64,000 nt of DNA from assembly GCF_027497995.1 (NCBI RefSeq), contig NZ_JAODBT010000001.1:1514488-1578487 (forward strand). The letters run 5' to 3'. Shown one piece after another: positions 33,521-44,453 of this stretch. The DNA comes from Stenotrophomonas sp. Iso1 (GTDB lineage Bacteria > Pseudomonadota > Gammaproteobacteria > Xanthomonadales > Xanthomonadaceae). The notes under the pieces are model-generated. The model was not told the DNA's origin, ran no database searches, and was given only the letters and a program-made list of their open reading frames with translations. A program made the translations under genes and the position numbers. Every line of letters starts with the position of its first letter. Within the stretch, counting starts at the first letter, position 1.

Positions 33521-34474
33521 ATGGATGCGGTTGCTGACGGTCGGGGTTTGCGGTCGTTCGATCTGGCTGCGCTTGGGAGTACCTTGCGCGTCTGCCATGT
33601 CGAGTTGGTCCTGCTTGACGATCAGCCGCCGGCAGCCGCTATTTCGTCTTTTGTCCATGACCAGGCACTGCTTTGCACTTTTCAGATTGGTGCGCGTGCG
33701 CGCGGCCGTTTCGTGCTGCCGGTGGACTGGTGCCTGCTCGGCTGGTTGCAGGCGGTAGATGCCGAGACCAGTTGGTGCCACGGCGTGCCACTGACCTCAG
33801 GCAACATTATTTCGGTGATGCCCGAGGGCGTTACCGAATTCGCGTTGGGCGCGGGCAGTCGCGTCACGTTTGTACTGGTGCCGCTCAAGCGTTTCCAAGA
33901 AAGGGCTGCCGCGCAGCGCCTGGGTGGACTGGGTGAGGAGCCAGCGGGCGTGCCGTTGGTCAGTGGGCGCCCGCATATTCCCTTGCAGGCTTACTACCAG
34001 GGGCTGCATGAGCGCATCGCGCAGGGCGAAGTCACCAGCGGCGAAATCGAAGCGATGCTCGATGCTCATGTAAAGGAACTGGTCGCCAATGGTCCGGTCG
34101 AGCGGATGAACTGCAATCGCAGCCGCCGCGTGCGTTACCTGATCTTCCGTCGCGCCGAAGACTTGATGTATGCCAATTTGCGCCGGCATATCTATATGCA
34201 GGAGCTGTGCGATGCGGCTGGCGTAAGCGAGCGTGCATTGCGCTATGCGTTTGAAGAGCTGGTGGGCATTTCGCCAGTGCGTTACCTGTCGATGCTGCGG
34301 TTGTGTGAAGCCTGCCGCAGCCTTTCCAGTGCCGATGCCGGCCGCAAGTCGGTCAAATCCATCGCGCTGAGCTGTGGGTTGTGGGACTTGTCGCGTTTTG
34401 CCGACAACTATCGCCGGGTGTTTGGTGAACTCCCCAGCGAAACCCTGATGCGCGGGACCTATACGCCCGCCTGA
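33521..34474 (+). CDS. AraC family transcriptional regulator
   Basis: The 317-residue protein has a C-terminal AraC/XylS DNA-binding domain (about residues 215-315). Its two helix-turn-helix units are YMQELCDAAGVSERALRYAF and SVKSIALSCGLWDLSRFADN, followed by the YRRVFGELPSETL signature. The N-terminal 200 residues resemble the ligand/dimerisation part of EutR-like regulators (LPVDWCLLGWLQA, GNIISVMPEGVTEF). The effector is unknown. It is divergent from the tad locus and lies 209 bases upstream of the adhesin gene in the same direction, so it could control either or both. Start: ATG preceded by AAAGGCG. Confidence 0.9.
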   Translation: MDAVADGRGLRSFDLAALGSTLRVCHVELVLLDDQPPAAAISSFVHDQALLCTFQIGARARGRFVLPVDWCLLGWLQAVDAETSWCHGVPLTSGNIISVMPEGVTEFALGAGSRVTFVLVPLKRFQERAAAQRLGGLGEEPAGVPLVSGRPHIPLQAYYQGLHERIAQGEVTSGEIEAMLDAHVKELVANGPVERMNCNRSRRVRYLIFRRAEDLMYANLRRHIYMQELCDAAGVSERALRYAFEELVGISPVRYLSMLRLCEACRSLSSADAGRKSVKSIALSCGLWDLSRFADNYRRVFGELPSETLMRGTYTPA

Positions 34475-34683
34475 GCGCTGCGTTTCTGCCCCTGCGTGAC
34501 GCGCATCAGCCAATAACCTCGATTGCCGAATACGTGCATCGGCTTGCCGGTAACGGGCAACGCTTTGCCAGATCACCCCATAGGTGTGCCGGATGTGGGC
34601 AATTTATCGCCCTTGTAAAAGGTGTACTGGCCTCACGAACCAAGACCCGTCCGCGCCCGGATGGATCGAACTGGAGGCTTCAC

Positions 34684-37600
34684 ATGAACCGCATCTATCG
34701 ACTGGTCTGGAACCGCACACTCAACGCATTCGTCGTCGGCTCGGAGCTGGCCAGCGCGCAAGGCAAACGCTCGGGTCCGTCGAAGCTGGCGCCGGCAGGC
34801 AGCTGGACGCTGGCAGGATTGGGCAGTGCGATTGCGCTGGCCATGGCCGGGCCAGCCGCTGCCACTGACGCCAAGCTGGCCGACCTGCAGGATCTGGTCG
34901 CCAAGTACAGCAATACCGACGCGCAGCAGATAGTGTCCACCGCGCTGCCACCCATCAATGCACGGGTGTCGCTCGATGCCTCCGTGAAGCTGCCGGCCTT
35001 GGTGCAGGTAGATGCATCGGTTGCGTTGGCGGCGAAGACCCGTGCTACGACGGCGGCGCCGGCGGTGCGCGCGCAGCTGGGTGTGCGTGCGGCACTGCCG
35101 CAACTGCGGCCACACACCTCGACGGCAACACCGGCAGCGGCGCTGTCGGTGGTGGCTGATGCCGCGCTCGCAGTGAAGCCGGTGGCGGCTTCAGCCAATG
35201 CCAATGTGACAGCGACAGTTGGTCCGTTGACGCAACGCGGTTCGGGCTTGCTGGGTTTAGGCAACGTGCTGTTGCCGGGCAAGGAGGAAGGCGGAAGCCC
35301 GCTGCACGGCACGCTGGCATCCACGACCGGTGCGGTTAAGGAGCTGACCGGCGAAGTGCTTGGCGGCAAGCCAGTGGCTGCGGTTGAGACGCTGACCTCA
35401 CACGCCACCACGACGGTGACCTCGATCACTCAACAGTTGGGTGGCGGTGTCGCTGGCTTGGGTAACGTGCTGCTGCCAGGCAAGGAGCAGGGCGGCAACC
35501 CGGTGCGCGATACCGTGACCGAAACGGTGGGCGCGGTGGAAGCGCTGACCGGTGGTGTTGCCAAGGGCACGGGGCTGGGCGGGTTGGTGAATGGTCTGGT
35601 CAATGGCATCGCGCCGGTACTGGACGGCGTTGGCGATCTTCTTGGTGCGACGGTGGGTGGTGTGACCGGCTCCAGCACGCTGGGTAACGGGCTTTCCAAC
35701 ACGGTGGGCGCCTTGACCGGCGGCGTGAAAGACACCACCGGCGCGCTCGCCAATGGCGACGTCACCGGCACGGTGCAGAACCTGCTGGGTACCGTGGATG
35801 ACACCGCCTCAACGCTGCTGGGGGCTACCGGCAGCACGCTGGGAGGCATCACTGGCTCCGGCTCCGGTGTGACCGGGGTGACCAATACGCTCAGTGGCGT
35901 CGTCGGTGGGCTGACCGGTGGTTTGTCGAATGTGGTCGGCGGATTGACCGGCAACCCGGTCGTGCCGAACGCTGCCCCGGCGGCGGTGACGTCAGGTCCC
36001 TCCGGCCTGATCGTCGGCAACGGTGGCCTGGTGGGCTCGGTGAATCAGTTGGTGGAGTCGCCGCTGGATTCCATTCTGGGTGGCGATGGCTACATCCAGA
36101 GCGGCAGTTTGAAGGTCAACAGTACCAACGTGATGCAGACCTACTCATCGCTGGAACTGCTGGGCGTGCCGCTGGTGAACCTGAGCCCGGTGGGCGAAGT
36201 TCTGGACGGCTTGGGTGGCCTGACCACGGGCGGCAACTCGCACCTGACCCTGATCGGTGGCGTCACCTCCGACAGCTACATCACCAACATCAACAACGGC
36301 GATCCGGGCGGCTTGCTGGGCCTGGTGTTGCCCGATGGTGCACCGGGCTGGGCTTCGGACTGTCTGGACCTGCTGGGCGTAGCGCAGATCAAATGCTGGG
36401 CCGTGCCTGCCGCTCAGGACTACCAGGTGCTGATCGGCGATGGCGCCTTTGCCAACGGCTCCAAGGAAGTGGTGATCGGCAGCAATGCCGAGCACCGTCT
36501 GGCCGCACAGACCGCCGACCAAGTATTCGTTGACGCCAACGGTGTCATGACTGGCGTTCCCACCGCTGACTACGACGCACGACAAGGCCATTCGGTGGTG
36601 GTGGGCGACAGCGCCAAGGGCACTGCCAATGCACAGACCCTGCTCGGTGCCGGAGCGACCTCGGACAAGGCCAACAGTGTCGCACTGGGCTTCAAGTCCG
36701 ACGCCGCACGTGGCGGGCAGGACAATTACGCCGCATTCGGCTTGACCGCCGCACAGACCTCCATCGGTGAAGTGGCGGTCGGCTCGGTGGGTCGTGAGCG
36801 GCAGATCACCCACGTTGCCGCCGGCAGCCAGGACACCGATGCGGTGAACGTCATGCAGCTGCGTGGCGCGCTGGATCAGATTGACGATCTCGGCTTGGCA
36901 GCGGTGGTTTATGACGAGGACGTCAATGGTGTCGTCAACTACGGCAAGGTAACGCTGGGGGGTGGGCAGGCTGCGAACGGTACGGTATTGACCAATCTGG
37001 CGGCAGGCGCGGTGGCTTCGGGAAGCATGGAGGCGGTCAACGGTGGGCAACTGTTCGGCATGGGCAGCGCGCTGGCGACCTACTTGGGAGGCGGCGCAAC
37101 GTTCAGCGGTGGTACGTTCGGTGCACCCAGCTACCAGATCAACAGCATCAATGCGCAGGGCCAGGCCTCTGTGCTGAGCTTCGGAGATGTCGGCGGGGCC
37201 TTCAGCTCCATCAGCGACTCGCTGTTCAACCTGAGCAAGTTGCCGCGCAGCGGCCCGGGCGGCAGTGACCCGCTGGCGGTGCTGTACTCGGCCGATGGCA
37301 CCGGGAATGCCACCAACGAAGTACGCCTGGCAGGTGATGGCACCGGTGCGGCGGTTTCCTTGCTTAATGTGGCCGATGGCAGTGTCACCACCGGCAGCCT
37401 GGATGCGATCAACGGCGGCCAGTTGGCAACCACCAATGATGCGGTTGCTTCGGCGATTGGCGGCACCATGCAGTTCAACAGCAGCACAGGGCAATGGTCC
37501 GCGGCGAGCTTCAATGTCACGTCGATCAACACTGCCGGTGCCAGCACCCAGCAGACCTTCGGCAATGTCACCGACGCACTGGAGGCGATGGATGGTTCCA

Positions 37601-38406
37601 TCGTCAACGTCAATAAACGTATCGACAACATCCAGAACGGCGGTGCTGGTAATGCGTACTTCGCGGTGAACTCGACCAAGGCTGCCGCCTCGGCGACGGG
37701 CCAGGACAGCGTGGCCGCTGGCCCGGCAGCCACGGCAAGCGGCACGCAGGCGGTCGCCATCGGTGATGGTGCCAACGCGTCGGCCGCCGGCAGCGTGGCG
37801 CTGGGCGCTGGCTCGGTTGCCAATCGAGCCAACACCGTGTCCGTCGGCGCCGCTGGCGCGGAGCGCCAGGTCACCAACGTGGCCGACGGCGCCGAGGCCA
37901 CCGATGCAGTGAACGTGCGCCAGCTGGAGGCTTCGCAGCAAGGCACCGTGCGCTACGACGAAAACACCGACGGCAGCACCAACTACGGCAGCGTGACGAT
38001 GGGGCGTGCGGGTACCAGCACTGTGATCCACAACGTGGGGACCGGTGTGGCGCCGACCGACGCGGTCAACGTTGCTCAACTCAACAAGGGCATGGGGGAT
38101 GTCATGGACTGGTCGAAGAACTACACCGATCAACGCTTCAACGATGTCAGTCGTGACATGAAGCGCATCGACGACCGCGCCTCGGCCGGCGTCGCCTCGG
38201 CGATGGCGATGGCAGGCCTGCCGCAACCAACCGAGGCGGGCAAGCGCATGGCTTCGATGGCTGCCAGTACCTTCCATGGTGAGTCGAGCATGGCGGTGGG
38301 TGTGTCTGGGGTCACCGATGGCGGCCGCTGGATCTACAAGCTCAGCGGTTCGGCCAATACGCGTGGCGACGGCGGCGTGACCGTTGGCGCCGGCTTCCAG
38401 TGGTAA
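34684..38406 (+). CDS. Trimeric autotransporter adhesin (YadA-like, type Vc)
   Basis: The 1240-residue protein starts with an extended type V signal (MNRIYRLVWNRTLNAFVVGS) and a cleavable hydrophobic core (AGLGSAIALAMAGPAAA). Residues about 60-460 are Gly/Thr/Val/Leu-rich, including a repeat of GLGNVLLPGKE 67 residues apart (193 and 260). YadA-type necks follow: VGRERQITHVAAGSQDTDAV near 702 and AERQVTNVADGAEATDAVNV near 1062. A head-like stretch with AIGDGANASAAGSVALGAGS lies near 1026. The final 70 residues form the YadA anchor barrel and end in Trp. Two cysteines (C560, C571) lie in the passenger. GGAGG lies 6 bases before the ATG. It should form a trimer on the cell surface for attachment. 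The OmpA-type lipoprotein just downstream is probably its partner. Confidence 0.95.
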   Translation: MNRIYRLVWNRTLNAFVVGSELASAQGKRSGPSKLAPAGSWTLAGLGSAIALAMAGPAAATDAKLADLQDLVAKYSNTDAQQIVSTALPPINARVSLDASVKLPALVQVDASVALAAKTRATTAAPAVRAQLGVRAALPQLRPHTSTATPAAALSVVADAALAVKPVAASANANVTATVGPLTQRGSGLLGLGNVLLPGKEEGGSPLHGTLASTTGAVKELTGEVLGGKPVAAVETLTSHATTTVTSITQQLGGGVAGLGNVLLPGKEQGGNPVRDTVTETVGAVEALTGGVAKGTGLGGLVNGLVNGIAPVLDGVGDLLGATVGGVTGSSTLGNGLSNTVGALTGGVKDTTGALANGDVTGTVQNLLGTVDDTASTLLGATGSTLGGITGSGSGVTGVTNTLSGVVGGLTGGLSNVVGGLTGNPVVPNAAPAAVTSGPSGLIVGNGGLVGSVNQLVESPLDSILGGDGYIQSGSLKVNSTNVMQTYSSLELLGVPLVNLSPVGEVLDGLGGLTTGGNSHLTLIGGVTSDSYITNINNGDPGGLLGLVLPDGAPGWASDCLDLLGVAQIKCWAVPAAQDYQVLIGDGAFANGSKEVVIGSNAEHRLAAQTADQVFVDANGVMTGVPTADYDARQGHSVVVGDSAKGTANAQTLLGAGATSDKANSVALGFKSDAARGGQDNYAAFGLTAAQTSIGEVAVGSVGRERQITHVAAGSQDTDAVNVMQLRGALDQIDDLGLAAVVYDEDVNGVVNYGKVTLGGGQAANGTVLTNLAAGAVASGSMEAVNGGQLFGMGSALATYLGGGATFSGGTFGAPSYQINSINAQGQASVLSFGDVGGAFSSISDSLFNLSKLPRSGPGGSDPLAVLYSADGTGNATNEVRLAGDGTGAAVSLLNVADGSVTTGSLDAINGGQLATTNDAVASAIGGTMQFNSSTGQWSAASFNVTSINTAGASTQQTFGNVTDALEAMDGSIVNVNKRIDNIQNGGAGNAYFAVNSTKAAASATGQDSVAAGPAATASGTQAVAIGDGANASAAGSVALGAGSVANRANTVSVGAAGAERQVTNVADGAEATDAVNVRQLEASQQGTVRYDENTDGSTNYGSVTMGRAGTSTVIHNVGTGVAPTDAVNVAQLNKGMGDVMDWSKNYTDQRFNDVSRDMKRIDDRASAGVASAMAMAGLPQPTEAGKRMASMAASTFHGESSMAVGVSGVTDGGRWIYKLSGSANTRGDGGVTVGAGFQW

Positions 38407-38418
38407 TGACAGACAACG

Positions 38419-38442
38419 TGCCGGCACCCATGTGTGCCGGTA
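38419..38442 (+). other. Intercistronic hairpin between adhesin and lipoprotein genes
   Basis: CCGGCAC and GTGCCGG flank a 6-base loop in the 70-base gap between the adhesin stop and the lipoprotein start. No T-run follows, so it may modulate read-through or mRNA processing rather than end transcription. Confidence 0.4.
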
Positions 38443-38476
38443 CCCGACAGCTGCGCTCACGCGCACGGGGGATCTT

Positions 38477-39256
38477 ATGAACACGAAATGGTCTGTACTT
38501 GCATTGGTAGTGACATTGGCGGCCTGCAGTAGCAAAGGGCAGGTGCGTGATGACAGCTTTCCCGATCCCGCACGCGCTTACCCGGCCGGCGGCACCTACG
38601 TGAACCTGGACAACCTGCGCCAGTACGCACCGGGCATGAGCAAGCCGCAACTGCAGTCACTGCTCGGCACGCCGCATTTCAACGAAGGTCTGTGGGGCGT
38701 GCATGAATGGAATTACCTGTTCAACTTCCGGGGCTCGGTGGGTGCAACGCCCATCCAATGCCAGTTCCAGGTGCGGTTCGGCGATGGCGGTGTCAGCACC
38801 GGGCAATCCTGGAAGCCGGAAAGTTGTGCCGCCTTGCTGCAGCCGGCGCCCGCACCCGCGCCACCACCACCTCCGCCACCGGTTGCTGAAACACCGCTGC
38901 GTATTTCAGCCGATGCATTGTTCGCTTTTGACAGCGCCACTCTTGCTGATGCTGGCAAGGCGCGTTTGGCCGAGGTGGTGCGCAGCCTCGGGCCGCGCGT
39001 GAATGAGGTCAACCTGGTGGTCGTTGGTTACACCGACCGGATTGGCAGTGACGCTTACAACCTCGGCTTGTCGCAACGCCGTGCAGCAACCGTGCGTGAG
39101 TACCTCGTGCAGCAAGGTGTTCCTGCGGGTTCCATCCGCGCCGAAGGGCGGGGCAGTACCGAACCGCTGGTCGAATGTGATGGCTCAAACGGAACTGCGC
39201 TGGTGACATGCCTGGCACCCAACCGGCGCGTGGAGATTTCCGGCATCGGCGGTTGA
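38477..39256 (+). CDS. TpgA-like BamE-OmpA lipoprotein, adhesin partner
   Basis: The 259-residue protein has a lipoprotein signal (MNTKWSVLALVVTLAAC, acylated C17). A SmpA/OmlA (BamE-like) domain follows with YVNLDNLRQYAPGMSKPQLQ, SLLGTPHFNEGLWGVHEWNY and LFNFRG, then a Pro/Ala linker (about 125-137). A C-terminal OmpA peptidoglycan-binding domain holds LFAFDSATLADAGKARLAEV, VVGYTDRIGSDAYNLGLSQR and APNRRVEISG. This domain order is that of TpgA, which in Acinetobacter sp. Tol 5 is encoded next to the adhesin AtaA, binds peptidoglycan and helps its surface display. Here too it directly follows a trimeric autotransporter gene. The start has GGGGGAT upstream. The domain calls are firm; the partner role follows by analogy. 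Confidence 0.9.
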   Translation: MNTKWSVLALVVTLAACSSKGQVRDDSFPDPARAYPAGGTYVNLDNLRQYAPGMSKPQLQSLLGTPHFNEGLWGVHEWNYLFNFRGSVGATPIQCQFQVRFGDGGVSTGQSWKPESCAALLQPAPAPAPPPPPPPVAETPLRISADALFAFDSATLADAGKARLAEVVRSLGPRVNEVNLVVVGYTDRIGSDAYNLGLSQRRAATVREYLVQQGVPAGSIRAEGRGSTEPLVECDGSNGTALVTCLAPNRRVEISGIGG

Positions 39257-39541
39257 TGAAAAATGCGGGCGTCCCGGCGGCATTCCCTCCCCAATCCGCC
39301 GTCGGGACGGCTGCGCACTCGACGTATTCGCTGGATGGCGGCGTCAGGCGGAATGTGCAGTGCGAATGGGGGAATAGAACGTTCCATCGCCTGATTCGTG
39401 GCGAAAGGAAGGGAGCAGAGTGGCGCGGCAGCCGGCGTTCCGTATCTCCCCGCTGGCTGATGCTTTGCTCCTTTCCTTTCTCGACGGATTTGGCAGGGTG
39501 CGTGTTGGCTAGCTATCGAAAGCGTGCTGGGCATTTTTCTT
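39257..39541. other. Non-coding gap after the lipoprotein gene
   Basis: No credible gene. An imperfect hairpin (CGTCCCGGCGG ... CCGCCGTCGGGACG, 39270-39309) lies just after the stop and may help end transcription, but no T-run follows. Farther on, CGAAAGGAAGGGAGCAGAG near 39400 is roughly mirrored by CTTTGCTCCTTTCCTTTCTC near 39465. Confidence 0.4.
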
Positions 39542-39949
39542 TCAGATGGCGTTGTTGATCATGACTTGCGGGATGGCGTCGGGGAGGTACCACTTCCCAA
39601 ATCGCGCCGCCGCTTTTTCGGACATCTCCTGATGGATGTCGAGGCCACCTACGCATGCCGACGCACATAGGGAACTAGGGAGATAGGCGTCAGGATCAAG
39701 GTCTTGATCACGCTCAACGGCAAGGATGGTTCCGTCGATGTCTGTCGTCATCGCTGTAGCCACGGTGTTGGTTGCTGCATGAGCAACGAACATGGCCGGG
39801 ATCAGGTACTGCACGTATTCGCGGCCCTCAACACTATCGACGTAAATTCTGTCCCGCGCTCTCTGTGCTTCGTCGATAAAAACGTCGCTGGCTGCCAGCT
39901 AAGAGGCAATGGATAGCATCCGCTGAAAGGTGGTCAGGGCATCGGCCAT
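39542..39949 (-). pseudogene. Probable pseudogene with an in-frame amber codon
   Basis: A frame from an ATG at 39949 reads MADALTTFQRMLSIAS, then meets TAG at 39901-39899. It continues without further stops for 118 codons to the TGA at 39542. The second part has ordinary protein character (SDVFIDEAQRARDRIYVDSV, LIPAMFVAHAATNTVATAMT, FGKWYLPDAIPQVMINNAI). GGGAGG lies 13 bases before the ATG. A GTG at 39814 could restart translation and give 90 residues. I do not recognise the family. Either the gene is broken by one substitution or the true start lies after the TAG. The sequence is not obviously phage or insertion-sequence derived. Confidence 0.4.
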
Positions 39950-40091
39950 TGGCCTTATTGAGCCTCCCGGCCAAGTCCCGAGGCGCCAGCACAACATCAA
40001 ACGCAATCGTGCAGCCGCATCCGGCTGCCCTCACAATGCAGCCGCTAGCCGGTGCGCCTGTGTCCCGGCCGCAAACGAGCAGGGTAGTGGC

Positions 40092-40691
40092 GTGTCGAAA
40101 CTGAGAATGTTGGCCTGGGCAGGGCCGGTGGCAGCGGTAGTGTGGGTTGCTGCGGTGGTGATGTTCGGCGCTCGCTTGGAGGGCTTCGACCAATTGCGCC
40201 ATCCAATTTCCTTACTGGGCGCGCGTGGCGTGCCGGGCGGGGAGTTGTTCAGTGTGCTGGGTTTCGTAGTGCCGGGCCTGCTGTCTGCGCTGGCCATGTT
40301 CGGCTTGGTGTTGCGCATGCCGGCCAATGCGCCGCGCACCTTGCGGGTGGGCGGGCAAATGCTGCTGCTGGCGTGCGTTGCCTTCACCGCGATGGGGCTG
40401 CTGCCGCTGGACGTGGACGATATCGAGAACCGCGCCAGTCAGTTCCACGCCAGTGCCTGGTTGCTGTGGTTGGTCGCGTTCTGCGCCGGTGCGATTGCAT
40501 TGCGGCTGGGGGCGGGCAAGGCCAGTCCCTGGCGTTCACTGGCGACATTGGCCGTGGTCTGTGCGATCTGGAGTGCCTGCAGTGCCTTCTTGTTCCAGGC
40601 GGCCATGCCAGTGGCCATGGCGCAGCGGCTGGCTTTCCTGGGCTGGCTCGTCTGGCTGCTCGGTGCCTGGCGGTTGGCCCCGGCACGCTGA
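40092..40691 (+). CDS. DUF998 family integral membrane protein
   Basis: A 199-residue protein with six predicted membrane helices, for example MLAWAGPVAAVVWVAAVVMF, SVLGFVVPGLLSALAMFGLV, QMLLLACVAFTAMGLLPLD and SAWLLWLVAFCAGAIALRLG. The family hallmark is the pattern after helix 1, LRHPISLLGARGVPGGELFS. DUF998 proteins are widespread small membrane proteins without a known activity. The GTG at 40092 is the likely start; an ATG at 40107 is possible. Longer upstream extension is not hydrophobic and is rejected. It lies alone, 158 bases before leuS. Confidence 0.78.
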   Translation: MSKLRMLAWAGPVAAVVWVAAVVMFGARLEGFDQLRHPISLLGARGVPGGELFSVLGFVVPGLLSALAMFGLVLRMPANAPRTLRVGGQMLLLACVAFTAMGLLPLDVDDIENRASQFHASAWLLWLVAFCAGAIALRLGAGKASPWRSLATLAVVCAIWSACSAFLFQAAMPVAMAQRLAFLGWLVWLLGAWRLAPAR

Positions 40692-40804
40692 AGCGCGCTT
40701 TGTTGCCGCTGTCCGTAATTTGACGTGGCCATGAAACCCTTCAGATATCAATGACCTGGGGTTTCCCGACGCAGACAGGTAGGCGCCGGATTGGAGTGCC
40801 ATGA

Positions 40805-43492
<2,688 letters not shown>

Positions 43493-43509
43493 AGCCACCA
43501 GGTTGCACA

Positions 43510-43540
43510 GCCTCCGTCGGTCGACGGCGGAGGCTTTTGT
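43510..43540 (+). terminator. Rho-independent terminator after leuS
   Basis: GCCTCCGTCG pairs with CGACGGCGGAGGC (one bulge) around a short loop and is followed by TTTTGTTCCCTTTT. It starts 17 bases after the leuS stop codon. Confidence 0.75.
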
Positions 43541-43825
43541 TCCCTTTTCCTGCAAACGGGGGCAGCCCAGCGGGAATAGGGACGCACGACGAAGCCGCTT
43601 TCGTGGTGAGGTGCAGGGGTGTGCCGAGTACAGATGCCGCAAGGCGGATGAGCGGGGCTTTCACTTTGCTCCGGCAACCCGTTCAAGCAAGCCGCCAGAA
43701 GCGTGTTCAATTCGGCCCCGGAATCTATCGGCAACGCGCGATTTCATCCCCGCTCACCTCCAATGCGCGATGATCCCGGGCTGTTTTCTATTGCCGCTCC
43801 CGGCTGGCTCCTACAGACTGTGTCC
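43541..43825. other. Gap between leuS and lptE
   Basis: No gene is evident. A stretch around 43645-43667 (GCCGCAAGGCGGATGAGCGG) resembles the core of the dispersed palindromic repeat seen at 3871, 4618 and 9502, and may be a decayed copy. The lptE promoter should lie here. Confidence 0.35.
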
Positions 43826-44410
43826 ATGACTCGATATCTGATCGCCCTGATCCTTGCCACGACGACCCTGACCGGCTGCGGTTTCCACCTGCGCAACCGG
43901 CTGACCCTTCCGGCAGACATGCCGTCAGTCAAAGTGGAGTCCCAGACCCGCTACAGCGAGCTGGTCAAGTTGATCAATCGCGGACTTCGCGCCTCTGGCG
44001 TCACGGTTGTCGGCGAGGATGGGACGCCGGGGCAGGGTAAGGATGATCCGGGCCTCGCCCGTCTGCAGATCCGCTCCGAGCGCTGGGGTGACCTCCCCAT
44101 CGCCATCGATTCCCAGGGCCGTGCCCAGGAATACAGCCTGCGCTACGCCGTGGTGTTCTCCTTCCTGAAGCCCGATGGCAGTGCGCTGGTGCCGGAACAG
44201 GCGGTAGAGCTGTCGCGCGACTATGTCTCGCCGCCGCTGGATGCCACTGGTACCACTACTGAGCGCGAAATCCTGGCCGACGAACTGCGCCGGGAAATGT
44301 CCGCCTCCATCCTGCGCCGCATCGATAGCGTGATCCGCGCCGACGTGGAAAAGCAGAAGAATGCGCCGCCTGTCGTCGAAGGTGCCAAAGGCGAGGGTGA
44401 TGCCCACTGA
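43826..44410 (+). CDS. lptE: LPS-assembly lipoprotein LptE
   Basis: LptE plugs the LptD barrel and helps place lipopolysaccharide in the outer leaflet. The 194-residue protein has a lipoprotein signal ending TLTGC (C18), directly followed by the family hallmark GFHLRNRLTLPADM. Later conserved segments are QEYSLRYAVVFSFLKPDGSA and ILADELRREMSASILRRIDS. The position between leuS and holA is the classic location. The acidic, Lys-rich tail (after residue 170) is not conserved. A start at MTRYLIAL is required for the signal peptide. Confidence 0.95.
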   Translation: MTRYLIALILATTTLTGCGFHLRNRLTLPADMPSVKVESQTRYSELVKLINRGLRASGVTVVGEDGTPGQGKDDPGLARLQIRSERWGDLPIAIDSQGRAQEYSLRYAVVFSFLKPDGSALVPEQAVELSRDYVSPPLDATGTTTEREILADELRREMSASILRRIDSVIRADVEKQKNAPPVVEGAKGEGDAH

Positions 44411-44453
44411 GGCATCCCCGGTGTTCCTGATGTCACAGCGGCAGGAGTAGGCA

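Noticed and set aside
36145-38535. 796-codon minus-strand frame opposite the adhesin gene
   Set aside because: It is a mirror of the biased codon use of the Gly/Val/Thr-rich adhesin. It is His/Arg-rich without domain pattern and lacks a ribosome-binding site.
43560-43670. Fourth full copy of the dispersed palindromic repeat
   Set aside because: Only the GGCGGATGAG core is similar; both palindromes are missing, so it is at most a decayed fragment.
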